A stretch of 34,484 nucleotides of DNA from Aquabacterium sp. (GCA_029865965.1 JARXAJ010000265.1:1-34484); one strand, 5' to 3'. Shown: positions 14,835-22,846, counted from the first letter of the stretch. The notes: a model not told the origin generated them from the letters alone. A program made the numbers and translations.

Positions 14835-15563
14835 GTGTTCGGGCGACAGGGCTGGTCAACCAGGGCCTGGCTGCCGGCCTTGTGCGGCCTGGGACAGGCG
14901 GCCCTGGTGCCGGTGCTGGCCGCCACGCCCCAGCCGCCTGTGGCCGGCGTGGCGGCGGCAGCGCATCTGCAGGCGGCGCAGCGGCAGGCCCGGGGCGATG
15001 CACCATCGATGGCGATGTTCAAGCGCCAGTGCGCGCTGTCGCAGGCACCGCGCACCGCCGCGCTGGCGGTGCAGCAGCTACGCCAGGCCGAGGCCGACCA
15101 CCAGGCCGAGCGGGCCCTGCCCAGGCCGCGGGCTGACCGCCTGCTGCAGATGGTGGTGGCGCGCGGTTGCGCGGCCCACCATGCCACCCGGCTGCAGCCG
15201 GGCCTGTCCTACCCGGTGTGGTGGCACAGCCAATTGCGCTTCGACGGCATCCGGCCGGCGGCCACCGGCTTCGAGATCCAGGCCCGCGCCCACACCGCCG
15301 ATGGCGCCGTGGCCACCAGCCGCATCACCTTCGCACGCGGGCTGCACCATGCCTGCTTCGTGCTGACCGACGCGCAGGGCCTGGCGGCCTGCGTGATGGT
15401 CGACACCCACCCGCATGGCGGCCGCCCCGACGCCTGGGCCGACGCCCATGAAGGCCCGTTCGTCGCCACCTTGGCCGGCAGCGTGTCGCCCACCCGGGTG
15501 GAGCTGCCGGCGGTTGAATTCCGCGATCTGCCGGTGTTCGCCAGCGCGCCGGTGTGGCGCTGA
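14835..15563 (+). CDS. Secreted protein of unknown function with Ig-like C-terminal part
   Basis: I do not recognise this 242-residue protein. It starts at a GTG 12 bases after the preceding stop; a hydrophobic N-terminus ending in LVPVLAATPQPP looks like a signal peptide. A helical, Arg/Gln-rich segment follows (AHLQAAQRQARGDAPSMAMF, KRQC), a pattern resembling the leader region of some periplasmic MBL-fold proteins. The C-terminal half (FEIQARAHTADGAVATSRIT, CFVLTDAQGLAACVMVD) resembles the Ig-like domain at the end of the preceding lipoprotein, with a matching TDA-Q/A-G-AAC pattern. It may be a partner or partial duplicate of that lipoprotein. It lies within the operon. Confidence 0.65.
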   Translation: MFGRQGWSTRAWLPALCGLGQAALVPVLAATPQPPVAGVAAAAHLQAAQRQARGDAPSMAMFKRQCALSQAPRTAALAVQQLRQAEADHQAERALPRPRADRLLQMVVARGCAAHHATRLQPGLSYPVWWHSQLRFDGIRPAATGFEIQARAHTADGAVATSRITFARGLHHACFVLTDAQGLAACVMVDTHPHGGRPDAWADAHEGPFVATLAGSVSPTRVELPAVEFRDLPVFASAPVWR

Positions 15564-15600
15564 GGCCGATCCACTGCCATCGCCACCCCACAGGACATCC

Positions 15601-17052
15601 ATGCAAGTGCATCGCAACCACATCGCCGGTGACTGGGTCGACAGCCCCGACGCCGCAGCCAACACCAACCCGTCGGACACCCGCGACGTGGTCGGCCGCT
15701 ATGCCCGGGCCAGCCAGGCGCAGGCGCTGGATGCGGTGGCCGCAGCGGCCGCTGCCCAGCCCCGCTGGGCCGCCAGCACGCCGCAGCAGCGTGCCGATGC
15801 GCTGGACGGCATCGGCCGCGAGATTGCCGACCGGCAAGAAGAACTGGCCGACCTGCTGGCGCGCGAAGAAGGCAAGCCGCTGGCCGAAGCGCGTGCCGAG
15901 GTGCTGCGCGCGTCGCACATCTTCCGGTTCTTCGCCGGCGAGGCCATGCGCCTGGGTGGCGAGCTGCTGCCATCCACCCGGGCCGGGCTCACGGTCGAGA
16001 TCACCCGCGAGCCGGTGGGCGTGGTCAGCATCATCACGCCCTGGAACTTCCCCATCGCCATCCCGGCCTGGAAGATCGCGCCGGCATTGGCCTTTGGCAA
16101 TGCAGTGGTGTTCAAGCCGGCCGAGCTGGTGCCGGGCTCGGCCTGGGCGCTGGCCGAGATCATCAGCCGGGCCGGCCTGCCGGCGGGCACCTTCAACCTG
16201 GTGATGGGCCGGGGCCGCGAGCTGGGCGATGCCTTGCTGGGCCACCCCGGGGTGGCGGCCGTCAGCTTCACCGGGTCAGAGGCCACCGGGCGCAAGGTGG
16301 CCCAGGCCTGCATCGGCCGGCCGGGGCCGATGGCCAAGTTCCAGCTCGAGATGGGCGGCAAGAACCCGCTGGTGGTGCTGGACGACGCCGACCTGGATGT
16401 GGCGGTGGCCTGCGCCATCAACGGTGCCTTCTTCTCCACCGGCCAGCGCTGCACCGCGTCGTCGCGGCTGATCGTCACCCCGGGCATCCACGACCGCTTT
16501 GTGGCTGCGATGCTGGCCAGGCTGCAAACCCTGGTGGTGGGCGACGCCCGCGACCCACGCACCACCATCGGCCCGGTGGTCGACGCCACACAGCTGCGAC
16601 AGGATTGCGACTACATCGACATCGGCCGCAGCGAAGGCGCGCGCCTGGCCTTTGGCGGCGAGGCCCTGGGCCAGGTGGCCGGCCGGCCCGGCCACTACCT
16701 GCAGCCGGCGCTGTTCGTCGACACCGACAACACGATGCGCATCAACCGCGAAGAGATCTTCGGCCCGGTGGCTGCGGTGATCCGCGCGCGTGATGCCGAC
16801 GAGGCGCTGGCGCTGGCCAACGACACCGCCTTCGGCCTGTCGTCAGGCGTGTGCACCACGTCGCTGAAGCAGGCCGCGCACTTCAAGCGCCATCTGCAGG
16901 CGGGCATGGTGATGGTGAACGCGCCCACGGCCGGGGTGGACCCGCATGCACCGTTCGGTGGCCGCAAGGGGTCCAGCCATGGCCCGCGCGAGCAGGGCCG
17001 GTACGCGGCCGAGTTCTACACCACGGTGAAGACGGCCTACGTGGCGGCGTGA
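15601..17052 (+). CDS. Aldehyde dehydrogenase, succinic or 2-oxoglutaric semialdehyde type
   Basis: The 483-residue product has standard aldehyde dehydrogenase signatures: IITPWNFPIAIPAWKIAPAL (near residues 142-161), SFTGSEATGRKVAQA, FQLEMGGKNPLVVLD (catalytic Glu near 252) and NGAFFSTGQRCTASSRLIV (Cys near 286). The FSTGQRCTASS version is like 2-oxoglutarate-semialdehyde and succinate-semialdehyde dehydrogenases. HpaI in this cluster would yield pyruvate and succinic semialdehyde, so oxidation of the latter to succinate is the most economical role; 2-oxoglutarate semialdehyde is an alternative. It ends the plus-strand operon. The ATG at 15601 gives the family's MQVHRNHIAGDWVDS start. A hairpin follows at 17062. 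Confidence 0.85.
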   Translation: MQVHRNHIAGDWVDSPDAAANTNPSDTRDVVGRYARASQAQALDAVAAAAAAQPRWAASTPQQRADALDGIGREIADRQEELADLLAREEGKPLAEARAEVLRASHIFRFFAGEAMRLGGELLPSTRAGLTVEITREPVGVVSIITPWNFPIAIPAWKIAPALAFGNAVVFKPAELVPGSAWALAEIISRAGLPAGTFNLVMGRGRELGDALLGHPGVAAVSFTGSEATGRKVAQACIGRPGPMAKFQLEMGGKNPLVVLDDADLDVAVACAINGAFFSTGQRCTASSRLIVTPGIHDRFVAAMLARLQTLVVGDARDPRTTIGPVVDATQLRQDCDYIDIGRSEGARLAFGGEALGQVAGRPGHYLQPALFVDTDNTMRINREEIFGPVAAVIRARDADEALALANDTAFGLSSGVCTTSLKQAAHFKRHLQAGMVMVNAPTAGVDPHAPFGGRKGSSHGPREQGRYAAEFYTTVKTAYVAA

Positions 17053-17061
17053 TGCCCTGGC

Positions 17062-17079
17062 GCCCGGCTTGCGCCGGGC
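17062..17079. terminator. GC-rich hairpin between convergent operons
   Basis: GCCCGGC (17062-17068) pairs with GCCGGGC (17073-17079) over a TTGC loop. It lies in the 42-base gap between the converging aldehyde dehydrogenase (stop 17052) and VOC gene (stop 17095). There is no T-tract on either side, so it is a plausible bidirectional stop or pause rather than a canonical intrinsic terminator. Confidence 0.4.
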
Positions 17080-17094
17080 ACTGGCCGGCCCCGC

Positions 17095-17640
17095 TCAGCG
17101 TGCGCCGAAGCGCGCCGCCGCCCAGTCGGCCACCGGCGCAAAGCCCGGGTCGGCGCGGCAGATGGCCTCGGTCTCGGCCCAGATGTCAGCGTCGGTGCGG
17201 CCCAGGTCCAGCGGGTCGCCGTGGGGTTGCGGCACGTACCAGGGCGTGTCGAGGTAGACCTCGACCGTGTTGTCTTCCAGGTCGGCAAAATAGATCGACA
17301 GCGCGTTACCGTGGTTCATGCCGCGCATCTGGGTGGCGCCGTTGGCCAGGGCCAGGGCGTGCACCCGCCGCAGGTCGTCGATGGCCTGCACCTTGAACGA
17401 CAGCTGCATGATGGTGCTGGGCGTTCCTTCGGCCCGGCCACCGGCCAGCACCAGCTGGTGGTGCTGGTCGGCCGTGGCGCTGAGGAAGTGCAGCGGCACC
17501 TTGAAGTTGCGCCCCACGCCCTTGTCGGTGAGCTGCAGGCTGAACACCTGGGTGTAAAAGCGGGTCATGGCCTCGATGTCGCGCACATAGATGCCGACAT
17601 GGGCCAGTTGCGGTTCGATCGTCATCGCATCGGTCTCCAT
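17095..17640 (-). CDS. VOC-superfamily protein (glyoxalase/type I extradiol dioxygenase-like)
   Basis: The 181-residue protein has one full vicinal-oxygen-chelate domain pair. Likely metal ligands are the His in PQLAHVGIYVRDIEAMTRFY (near residue 14), the His pair in DQHHQLVLAGG (near 61) and the Glu in ADLEDNTVEVYLDTPW (near 126). The length and the segment NGNALSIYF-like (here NALSIYFADLEDNT) are typical of small catechol-dioxygenase-like VOC proteins. It could be a lyase, isomerase or small extradiol dioxygenase acting on a pathway intermediate. The gene starts with TGATG overlapping the stop of the upstream MDR gene by one base, so it is translationally coupled; an internal ATG at 17625 is an alternative start. 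It is the last gene of the minus-strand operon. Confidence 0.85.
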   Translation of the reverse strand: METDAMTIEPQLAHVGIYVRDIEAMTRFYTQVFSLQLTDKGVGRNFKVPLHFLSATADQHHQLVLAGGRAEGTPSTIMQLSFKVQAIDDLRRVHALALANGATQMRGMNHGNALSIYFADLEDNTVEVYLDTPWYVPQPHGDPLDLGRTDADIWAETEAICRADPGFAPVADWAAARFGAR

Positions 17641-18629
17641 CAGGGGTGCAGGACCAGCTTGCCGGTGAAGCTGCTGTCGTCCAGTTGTTCATGGGCACGC
17701 CGGGCGTCGGCCAGCGGCAGGGCTGTCACGGCCGGGGGCCGCACCGCGCCGCTGGCCATCAGGTCGATGGCGGCCTGCATCAGCCGGCGCCGTTGCGCGG
17801 CATCGGCGTCGAAGGTGTGCATCGAGAAGGTGCGCACCGCCAGGCTGCGGCCCAGCAGCTGGCGCAGCACGGCAAACACCTCGGGCGGCATGCCGGCCAG
17901 GATGTTGTAGGACACCGCCATGCCCAGCGGCGCCAGCGCATGCAGGCAGGTGATGAACAGCGCACCACCGCTCGGGTCCAGCGCCAGGTCGACACCGGTG
18001 CCGCCGGTCAGTGCCTTCACCTGGTCGGCCAGGTCAGGCACATGCGGGTCCAGCACCGCCTGTGCACCCTGGGCCAGCACATAGGCGCGCTTGGCCGCGG
18101 TGCTGGCCGTGGCGATGACCTGCAGCCCATGGGCGCGGGCGGTCTGCACCACGGCGGTGGCCACGCCGCCGGCGGCGGCGGTGACCAGCACCGACCGCAC
18201 GGTGTGCGCACTGCCGCAGCCGAACAGCAGGGCCTGCGCCAGCTGGAAGTTGGGCAGGCTGACGGCCGCGTCGAAGCCGATGCCCTCGGGCAGGCGGTAC
18301 AGCGCCTCGGCCGGCGCGCAGGCGTAGTCGGCATAGCCGCCACCGCGCCGGGGCAGCTCACGCGCGCTCAGCAGCACCCGGTCGCCGATGGCCACGCCCT
18401 TGGCGCCTGGGCCCAGGGCATCCACCACGCCGGCCACTTCATTGCCGGGGATGGCTGGCAGCGGTGGCATCCACTTGTAGGTGCCCTGGCGCATCAGCAC
18501 GTCGGGCCGGCCCACGCCGATGGCGCAGGCGCGCACCCGCACGGCACCCGGGCCGGGCTGCGGCAGCGGCAGGTCGGCCAGGGTCAGCGCCTGCGGGCCG
18601 CCCGGCGTGTGCACCACGATGGCCTTCAT
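17640..18629 (-). CDS. NADPH:quinone oxidoreductase-like medium-chain dehydrogenase
   Basis: The 329-residue MDR protein has a GroES-like N-terminus (MKAIVVHTPGGPQALTLADL, GRPDVLMRQGTY, IPGNEVAGVVDALGPGA) and a Rossmann domain with VLVTAAAGGVATAVVQTA (near residues 146-163). The zinc-ligand residues of alcohol dehydrogenases are absent, as in quinone oxidoreductases (QOR/zeta-crystallin type). It would reduce quinones or the C=C bond of enones with NADPH. Its start overlaps the DUF1185 gene by four bases and its stop overlaps the VOC gene by one base. The likely role is reduction of an unsaturated or quinonoid pathway intermediate, which is an inference from context. Confidence 0.9.
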   Translation of the reverse strand: MKAIVVHTPGGPQALTLADLPLPQPGPGAVRVRACAIGVGRPDVLMRQGTYKWMPPLPAIPGNEVAGVVDALGPGAKGVAIGDRVLLSARELPRRGGGYADYACAPAEALYRLPEGIGFDAAVSLPNFQLAQALLFGCGSAHTVRSVLVTAAAGGVATAVVQTARAHGLQVIATASTAAKRAYVLAQGAQAVLDPHVPDLADQVKALTGGTGVDLALDPSGGALFITCLHALAPLGMAVSYNILAGMPPEVFAVLRQLLGRSLAVRTFSMHTFDADAAQRRRLMQAAIDLMASGAVRPPAVTALPLADARRAHEQLDDSSFTGKLVLHP

Positions 18630-19204
18630 CGCTGGCCGTCGTGGACCTGCACCTGGTCCTTGCTCAGGCCGCCCAGCCGCGCATGCACGCGGCCGCCATC
18701 GGCCATCACCAGCGCAAACACGATCTCGTCGGGGCGGGGGCCGTCCTGCACGCCCACTTCCATGCTGTTGAAGTGGCTGCGCACATAGGCGGCATGGATG
18801 TAGTGCAGCGGCACCATCAACCGGTAGCCTGTGCCGGCCACCGCCTTGGCCGCTGGCACGATGGCCTTGGGCTCACCCAGTGCAGCCCGCATGGCCCAGC
18901 CGCCGGCCTCATGCCACACGGCGCCATGCTCCAGTTCACCATTGACGCCGACGATGGCGGCCTTGCCATAGGCTTCGACATGGTCTTTGCCCAGCACGCC
19001 CACCAGCTCGTCGGCCAGTTCACGCCCCAGGCTGCGCAGTTCGGCCATGAAGGGCAGCAGGTCGGGCGCATAGCGGCCGGCAAACGGGTTGCGCACCACG
19101 GCGGCGGCAGCGGCCAGCCGCAGCGGCACCGGCGCCACCGGGCCGCCTTCATGGTGGACCGTCTCGACGGTCAGCAGGCGCTTGCGGACATGGATCATGG
19201 ACAT
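18626..19204 (-). CDS. DUF1185 (PF06684, 'amino acid synthesis') family protein
   Basis: The 192-residue protein matches my memory of DUF1185 proteins: MSMIHVRKRLLTVETVHHEGG, then VVRNPFAGRY, KAAIVGVNGELEHGAVWHEAGG, MRAALGEPKAIVPAAKAVAG and LHYIHAAYVRSHFNSMEVGV. Crystal structures of this family are reported to have a chorismate-mutase-like fold; the enzyme activity is unknown. A GGGAG sits six bases ahead of the ATG at 19204; the ATG at 19198 is the other option. It lies between the Bug gene and the MDR gene in an aromatic-degradation operon, as is common for the family. Because no HpaF isomerase is present and the fold suits small cyclic or dicarboxylic acids, an isomerase role is a testable guess, not a claim. 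Confidence 0.82.
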   Translation of the reverse strand: MSMIHVRKRLLTVETVHHEGGPVAPVPLRLAAAAAVVRNPFAGRYAPDLLPFMAELRSLGRELADELVGVLGKDHVEAYGKAAIVGVNGELEHGAVWHEAGGWAMRAALGEPKAIVPAAKAVAGTGYRLMVPLHYIHAAYVRSHFNSMEVGVQDGPRPDEIVFALVMADGGRVHARLGGLSKDQVQVHDGQR

Positions 19205-19221
19205 CGGGGCTCCCGGGGGCA

Positions 19222-20184
19222 TCAAAGCCGTTGGATCTTGGCGTCGGTGATCACGCGCGACCACTTCTGCACTTCGGCAGCCACCATCGCCGCCATCTCG
19301 GCGGGGGTGCTGCCGCGGGCCTCGCCACCCATCTCTTCCAGCCGGGCCTTCACCGCCGGCACCTGCAACGCCTTCTGGGTTTCGGCATGCAGGCGCTGCA
19401 CCACCGGCTGGGGCGTGCCGGCAGGCACCATCCAGCCGGCCCATGACCGCACGTCGAAGCCGGCCACGCCTTGTTCAGCCACCGTGTGCACGTCGGGCAT
19501 GCCGGCCCAGCGCTGGGCCGACGTGACCGCCAGCGCCCGCAGCTTGCCCGCCTTCAGCTGTCCCAGCACCGCCGTGGGCGGCGCCACGACGAACGGGATC
19601 TCGCCGCCCAGCAACGCGGTGACCGACGCCGCATCGCCCCGGAAGGGCACATGCAGCAGCGGCGCGCCGGCCTGGCGGCCCAGCAGTTCGCCGATCAGGT
19701 GGTGGGTGGACCCGACCCCGGCCGTGCCGTAGGCCAGGCCACCCGCCGTGGTCTTGGACGCCGCCACCAGGTCGGCCAGGCTGCGCAACTTGGCATCGGG
19801 CTGGGTGACCAGCAGGAACGGGAAGAAAGTGACGGTCGAGACCATCTGGAAGCTGTCGACCGTCTGGTAAGGCAGCTTGTCGTACAGGGCGCCGGCCACC
19901 GCATGGCCACCGGTGGCCAGCAGCAGGGTGTGGCCGTCGGGGGCGGCCCGCGCCACGGCGCCCGATGCCAGCGTGCCGCCGGCGCCGGCCAGGGCCTCGA
20001 CGACCATCGGCTGCCCCAGGCCCTTGCCCATCTCGGCACTGACCAGGCGGGCGATGGCATCGGCATTGCCGCCGGCGGCAAAGCCCTGCAGCACCTTGAT
20101 GGGCCGCTGCGGCCAGGCTCCGGCGCGGGCCCGGGGCAGCAGCGCCGCACCCAGGGCGGCGGCGGTGAAGTGTCGGCGTTGCAT
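19222..20184 (-). CDS. Second Bug-family TTT substrate-binding protein
   Basis: The 320-residue product starts at an ATG preceded by GGAG and has a twin-arginine-like export signal MQRRHFTAAALGAALLPRAR. The mature part shows IKVLQGFAAGGNADAIARLV, VVEALAGAGGTLASGAVARA, HVPFRGDAASVTALLGGEIP and SWAGWMVPAGTPQPVVQRL, all Bug-family landmarks. It is clearly different from the copy at 9020 (for example FAAGGNADAI rather than FAPGGTVDVT), so it probably binds another ligand. No TTT membrane subunits are nearby. It sits between the FAH-family gene (34 bases upstream) and DUF1185. Confidence 0.92.
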   Translation of the reverse strand: MQRRHFTAAALGAALLPRARAGAWPQRPIKVLQGFAAGGNADAIARLVSAEMGKGLGQPMVVEALAGAGGTLASGAVARAAPDGHTLLLATGGHAVAGALYDKLPYQTVDSFQMVSTVTFFPFLLVTQPDAKLRSLADLVAASKTTAGGLAYGTAGVGSTHHLIGELLGRQAGAPLLHVPFRGDAASVTALLGGEIPFVVAPPTAVLGQLKAGKLRALAVTSAQRWAGMPDVHTVAEQGVAGFDVRSWAGWMVPAGTPQPVVQRLHAETQKALQVPAVKARLEEMGGEARGSTPAEMAAMVAAEVQKWSRVITDAKIQRL

Positions 20185-20218
20185 GGTGCTGGTCTCCGGC
20201 TGGTCTTGCAGCGCTGGG

Positions 20219-21079
20219 TCAGGTTTGCGCGACAACGGCGTTGCGCAGCGTGCCGATGGCCTCGATCTCGACTTCCACCACGTCGCCGGCCTTCATGAAG
20301 CGCTGCGGCTTGCGGCTCCAGCCCACACCGGCAGGCGTGCCGGTGGCGATCACGTCGCCGGGCACCAGGGTGAAGATGGTCGATGCGTAAGCGATCAGTG
20401 CGGGGATGTTGAAGATCATGTGCCCGGTGTGGCTGTCCTGCACCGTCTCGCCGTTCAGCCGGGTCTTCAGTGCCAGCGGCCGGCCTGGCGCGATCTCGTC
20501 GGCCGTCACCATCCACGGGCCGAACGGGCCGGTGCCTTCGAAGTTCTTGCCCGAGGCGATCTGCTTGGCATGGAACTGCCATTCACGCACGCTGACATCG
20601 TTGTAGATGGAATAGCCGGCCACATGCGCATAGGCCTGGTCGGCAGGGATGTCGCGCCCGGCGCGGCCGATGATCACCGCCAGCTCGCCTTCCCAGTCCA
20701 GGGTGTGCGACACCCGGGGCAGCACCACCGGCTGGCCATGCCCCACCTGCGAGCGCCACACCCGCAGAAAGATCGGCGGCTCGGCCGACAGCTCACGCTG
20801 CATGCCGGCGGCCATCACCTCCAGGTGGTGGTCCATGTAGTTGCGCACCGCGCACACGATCTTTTCGGGCCGGGGGATCACCGGCAGGAACTGCAGCCCC
20901 TGCAACGGCAACTCGGCTTCCATGCCGTGCAGCAGGGTGTCGCGGCGGTCGAAATCCGGGCTGCCTAGAAAGCCGGCCAGCGTGTCGAAGCCGGTGCGCG
21001 CGGCCAGTGACACCACGCCGTCGCCGACCACGGCGCCCCAGGTTTCGCGGCCGTTCTGCATGTAGGACAAGAGTTTCAA
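20219..21079 (-). CDS. FAH-family hydrolase/isomerase, second HpaG-like candidate
   Basis: This protein of about 286 residues has the C-terminal FAH domain typical of 2-hydroxyhepta-2,4-diene-1,7-dioate isomerase and related enzymes: PEKIVCAVRNYMDHHLE, HTLDWEGELAVIIGRAGRD (metal-binding EGE), GYSIYNDVSVREWQFH, GPWMVTADEI and TLVPGDVIATGTPAGVG. I prefer the TTG at 21079, which has GGAG seven bases upstream and gives the family-typical MKLLSYMQNG start; the in-frame ATG at 21091 has no ribosome-binding sequence. It leads the minus-strand operon and is divergent from gntR over a set of GCACAA sites. The shared pathway suggests it acts on a ring-cleavage product, but hydrolase and decarboxylase alternatives remain. 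Confidence 0.85.
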   Translation of the reverse strand: MKLLSYMQNGRETWGAVVGDGVVSLAARTGFDTLAGFLGSPDFDRRDTLLHGMEAELPLQGLQFLPVIPRPEKIVCAVRNYMDHHLEVMAAGMQRELSAEPPIFLRVWRSQVGHGQPVVLPRVSHTLDWEGELAVIIGRAGRDIPADQAYAHVAGYSIYNDVSVREWQFHAKQIASGKNFEGTGPFGPWMVTADEIAPGRPLALKTRLNGETVQDSHTGHMIFNIPALIAYASTIFTLVPGDVIATGTPAGVGWSRKPQRFMKAGDVVEVEIEAIGTLRNAVVAQT

Positions 21080-21105
21080 GGGGATCTCCATCTGGACTGT
21101 GTTGG

Positions 21106-21148
21106 GCACAAGTGTTAAGTTTGTGCACAAAATACGATATGGGCACAA
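21106..21148. promoter_or_regulatory. GCACAA repeat array, probable GntR operator
   Basis: Three copies of the half-site occur between the divergent FAH gene and gntR: GCACAA at 21106-21111, its inverse within the perfect palindrome TTGTGCACAA at 21121-21130, and GCACAA at 21143-21148. The palindrome has the TnGT...ACnA outline common to FadR-subfamily GntR operators. The third copy overlaps the first possible gntR codons (ATG at 21139). Binding here would control both directions and gntR itself. Confidence 0.6.
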
Positions 21149-21891
21149 ACCCGCGAATGCGACCCGGCGTGCAAATGCACAATGCCGGTGTGGATAAAAA
21201 CAAGGACGACAACGCGGAACTGCCGCTGGCCGAACGCGCTTACCGCGCACTGCGCCAGGCCATCGTGCGGGGTGAATTCGAGCCCGGCGCCCGGCTGCGG
21301 GTGGAAGAGCTGAGCCGCAGGTTCTCGGTCAGCAGCAGCCCGCTGCGCGAGGCGCTGAACCGCCTGTCCGAACAAGGCCTGGTGCGGGCGCTGGAGAACC
21401 GCGGCTTCCGCGTGGCGCCGCTCACTGCGGCGGGCGTCAGCGACCTGGCGCGGGTGCGCACCCTGGTCGAATGCGAGGCCCTGCGGGACGCCATCGCCCA
21501 TGGCACCGACGCCTGGGAAACCCAGGTGGTGGCGGCCGGCCATGCGCTGGCCCTGGCCGAGCGCCGCCTGGGCGACCAGCCCCGCACGCTGGACGATGAC
21601 TGGTCGGCGCGCCACCGGGCCTTCCACCTGAGCCTGTATGCGGGCTGCACCTCGCCGCTGCTGGTGGATCTGGCCGATGTGCTGTTCGACAACGCCGAGC
21701 GCTACCGCCGCTGGGCCGCCCGCTGGCGCCAGGCGCCGCGGCGCAAGCATGACGAGCACCAGCTGCTGCTGAAGACCGTGCTCACCCGCGACACCGACCG
21801 TGCGGTGGAACTGCTGCGGCTGCACATCGCCCGCACCGAGCAGCTGGTGGCCGCCGCGCTGGCTGGCCAGGGTGCCGACGACCTGCAATAG
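21139..21891 (+). CDS. GntR-family regulator with FCD effector domain
   Basis: The protein has up to 250 residues. The winged helix-turn-helix spans about residues 30-95 ([21 protein letters not shown], then [21 protein letters not shown] and [16 protein letters not shown]). The FCD domain has likely metal ligands in [21 protein letters not shown] and [13 protein letters not shown] regulators bind small carboxylic acids, often pathway intermediates. The start is uncertain: ATGs at 21139, 21157 and 21175 all lack a clear Shine-Dalgarno sequence, and the first overlaps the operator sites. It is divergent from the minus-strand operon and 151 bases ahead of hpaH. It probably represses both flanking units until a pathway acid accumulates. 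Confidence 0.9.
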   Translation: MGTNPRMRPGVQMHNAGVDKNKDDNAELPLAERAYRALRQAIVRGEFEPGARLRVEELSRRFSVSSSPLREALNRLSEQGLVRALENRGFRVAPLTAAGVSDLARVRTLVECEALRDAIAHGTDAWETQVVAAGHALALAERRLGDQPRTLDDDWSARHRAFHLSLYAGCTSPLLVDLADVLFDNAERYRRWAARWRQAPRRKHDEHQLLLKTVLTRDTDRAVELLRLHIARTEQLVAAALAGQGADDLQ

Positions 21892-21896
21892 CCGGC

Positions 21897-21938
21897 CAGC
21901 GGGCCCGCTGCGGTCGGCCACGCAGGCGCATGCGCCTG
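21897..21938. repeat. Two perfect palindromes after gntR
   Basis: CAGCGGGCCCGCTG (21897-21910) and CAGGCGCATGCGCCTG (21923-21938) are each perfectly self-complementary and lie 12 bases apart, just after the gntR stop. As RNA each could form a short hairpin; neither has a T-tract. They may stop gntR transcription or serve as a protein-binding site for the hpaH promoter. Confidence 0.45.
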
Positions 21939-22042
21939 ATGCTTGTCAAACGCAGCTTGATAGTGCGCCGCAATCCATTGCTTGTGGCGGTCCGGTGGCG
22001 CGGCCAGACTGCCTGTTTTCATGCCTGCGAGACCCAAGAACC

Positions 22043-22846
22043 ATGCTGGAGACAAGCCAACACACCGCCCTGGCGCTGGAGCTGGAGCAATCGGCCCGCA
22101 CGCGGGTGCAGATCGAACAGTTCTCGCGCCGCCACCCCGGCATGACGATGGCCGACAGCTATGCCATCCAGCGTGAATGGGTGCGCCTGCAATGCGATGC
22201 CGGGCGCCGGGTCATCGGCCACAAGATCGGCCTGACTTCGCGTGCGATGCAGATCGCCTCGCAGATCACCGAGCCCGACTACGGCAGCCTGCTCGACAGC
22301 ATGCTGCTGCGCGACGGCAGCGAGGTGGAGGCCGCGCGCTTCATCGTGCCGCGCTTCGAGGTTGAATTTGCCTTCATCCTGGCCCGCCCGCTGGTGGGCC
22401 CGGGCGTCACCGTGTTCGACGTGCTCAATGCCACCGACCATGTGGTGCCGGCCCTGGAGCTGATCGACGCCCGCATCGAGCAGATCGACCGCCACACCCA
22501 GGCACCGCGCAAGGTGCTCGACACGATTGCCGACAACGCCGCCAACGCCGGCATCGTGCTGGGCGGGCGGCCGATGCGCCCCGACGCGGTGGACTGGCGC
22601 TGGGCCGGGGCGCTGCTGTTCAAGAACGGCGTGATCGAGGAATCGGGCCTGGGCGCGGCGGTGCTGAACCACCCGGCCAACGGTGTGGCCTGGCTGGCCA
22701 ACAAGCTCAGCGCCCATGGTGAAAGCCTGGCCGCCGGCGAGATCGTGCTGGGCGGCAGCTTCACCCGCCCGGTGGCCTGCGCTGCGGGCGACACCTTCCA
22801 TGCCGACTATGGCCCGCTGGGGTCGATCTCGGTGCGGTTCGTCTGA
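22043..22846 (+). CDS. hpaH: 2-oxo-hept-3-ene-1,7-dioate hydratase
   Basis: The 267-residue protein belongs to the FAH-related hydratase/decarboxylase family. Landmarks are [32 protein letters not shown] (near residues 56-70), [35 protein letters not shown] (metal-binding ExE), [24 protein letters not shown] and [13 protein letters not shown]. These closely resemble HpaH, which adds water to 2-oxo-hept-3-ene-1,7-dioate to give 4-hydroxy-2-oxoheptanedioate using Mg2+. MhpD/DmpE-type pentadienoate hydratases are the main alternative, but the adjacent hpaI favours HpaH. The stop overlaps the hpaI start (TGATG), so the two are coupled. Confidence 0.9.
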   Translation: MLETSQHTALALELEQSARTRVQIEQFSRRHPGMTMADSYAIQREWVRLQCDAGRRVIGHKIGLTSRAMQIASQITEPDYGSLLDSMLLRDGSEVEAARFIVPRFEVEFAFILARPLVGPGVTVFDVLNATDHVVPALELIDARIEQIDRHTQAPRKVLDTIADNAANAGIVLGGRPMRPDAVDWRWAGALLFKNGVIEESGLGAAVLNHPANGVAWLANKLSAHGESLAAGEIVLGGSFTRPVACAAGDTFHADYGPLGSISVRFV

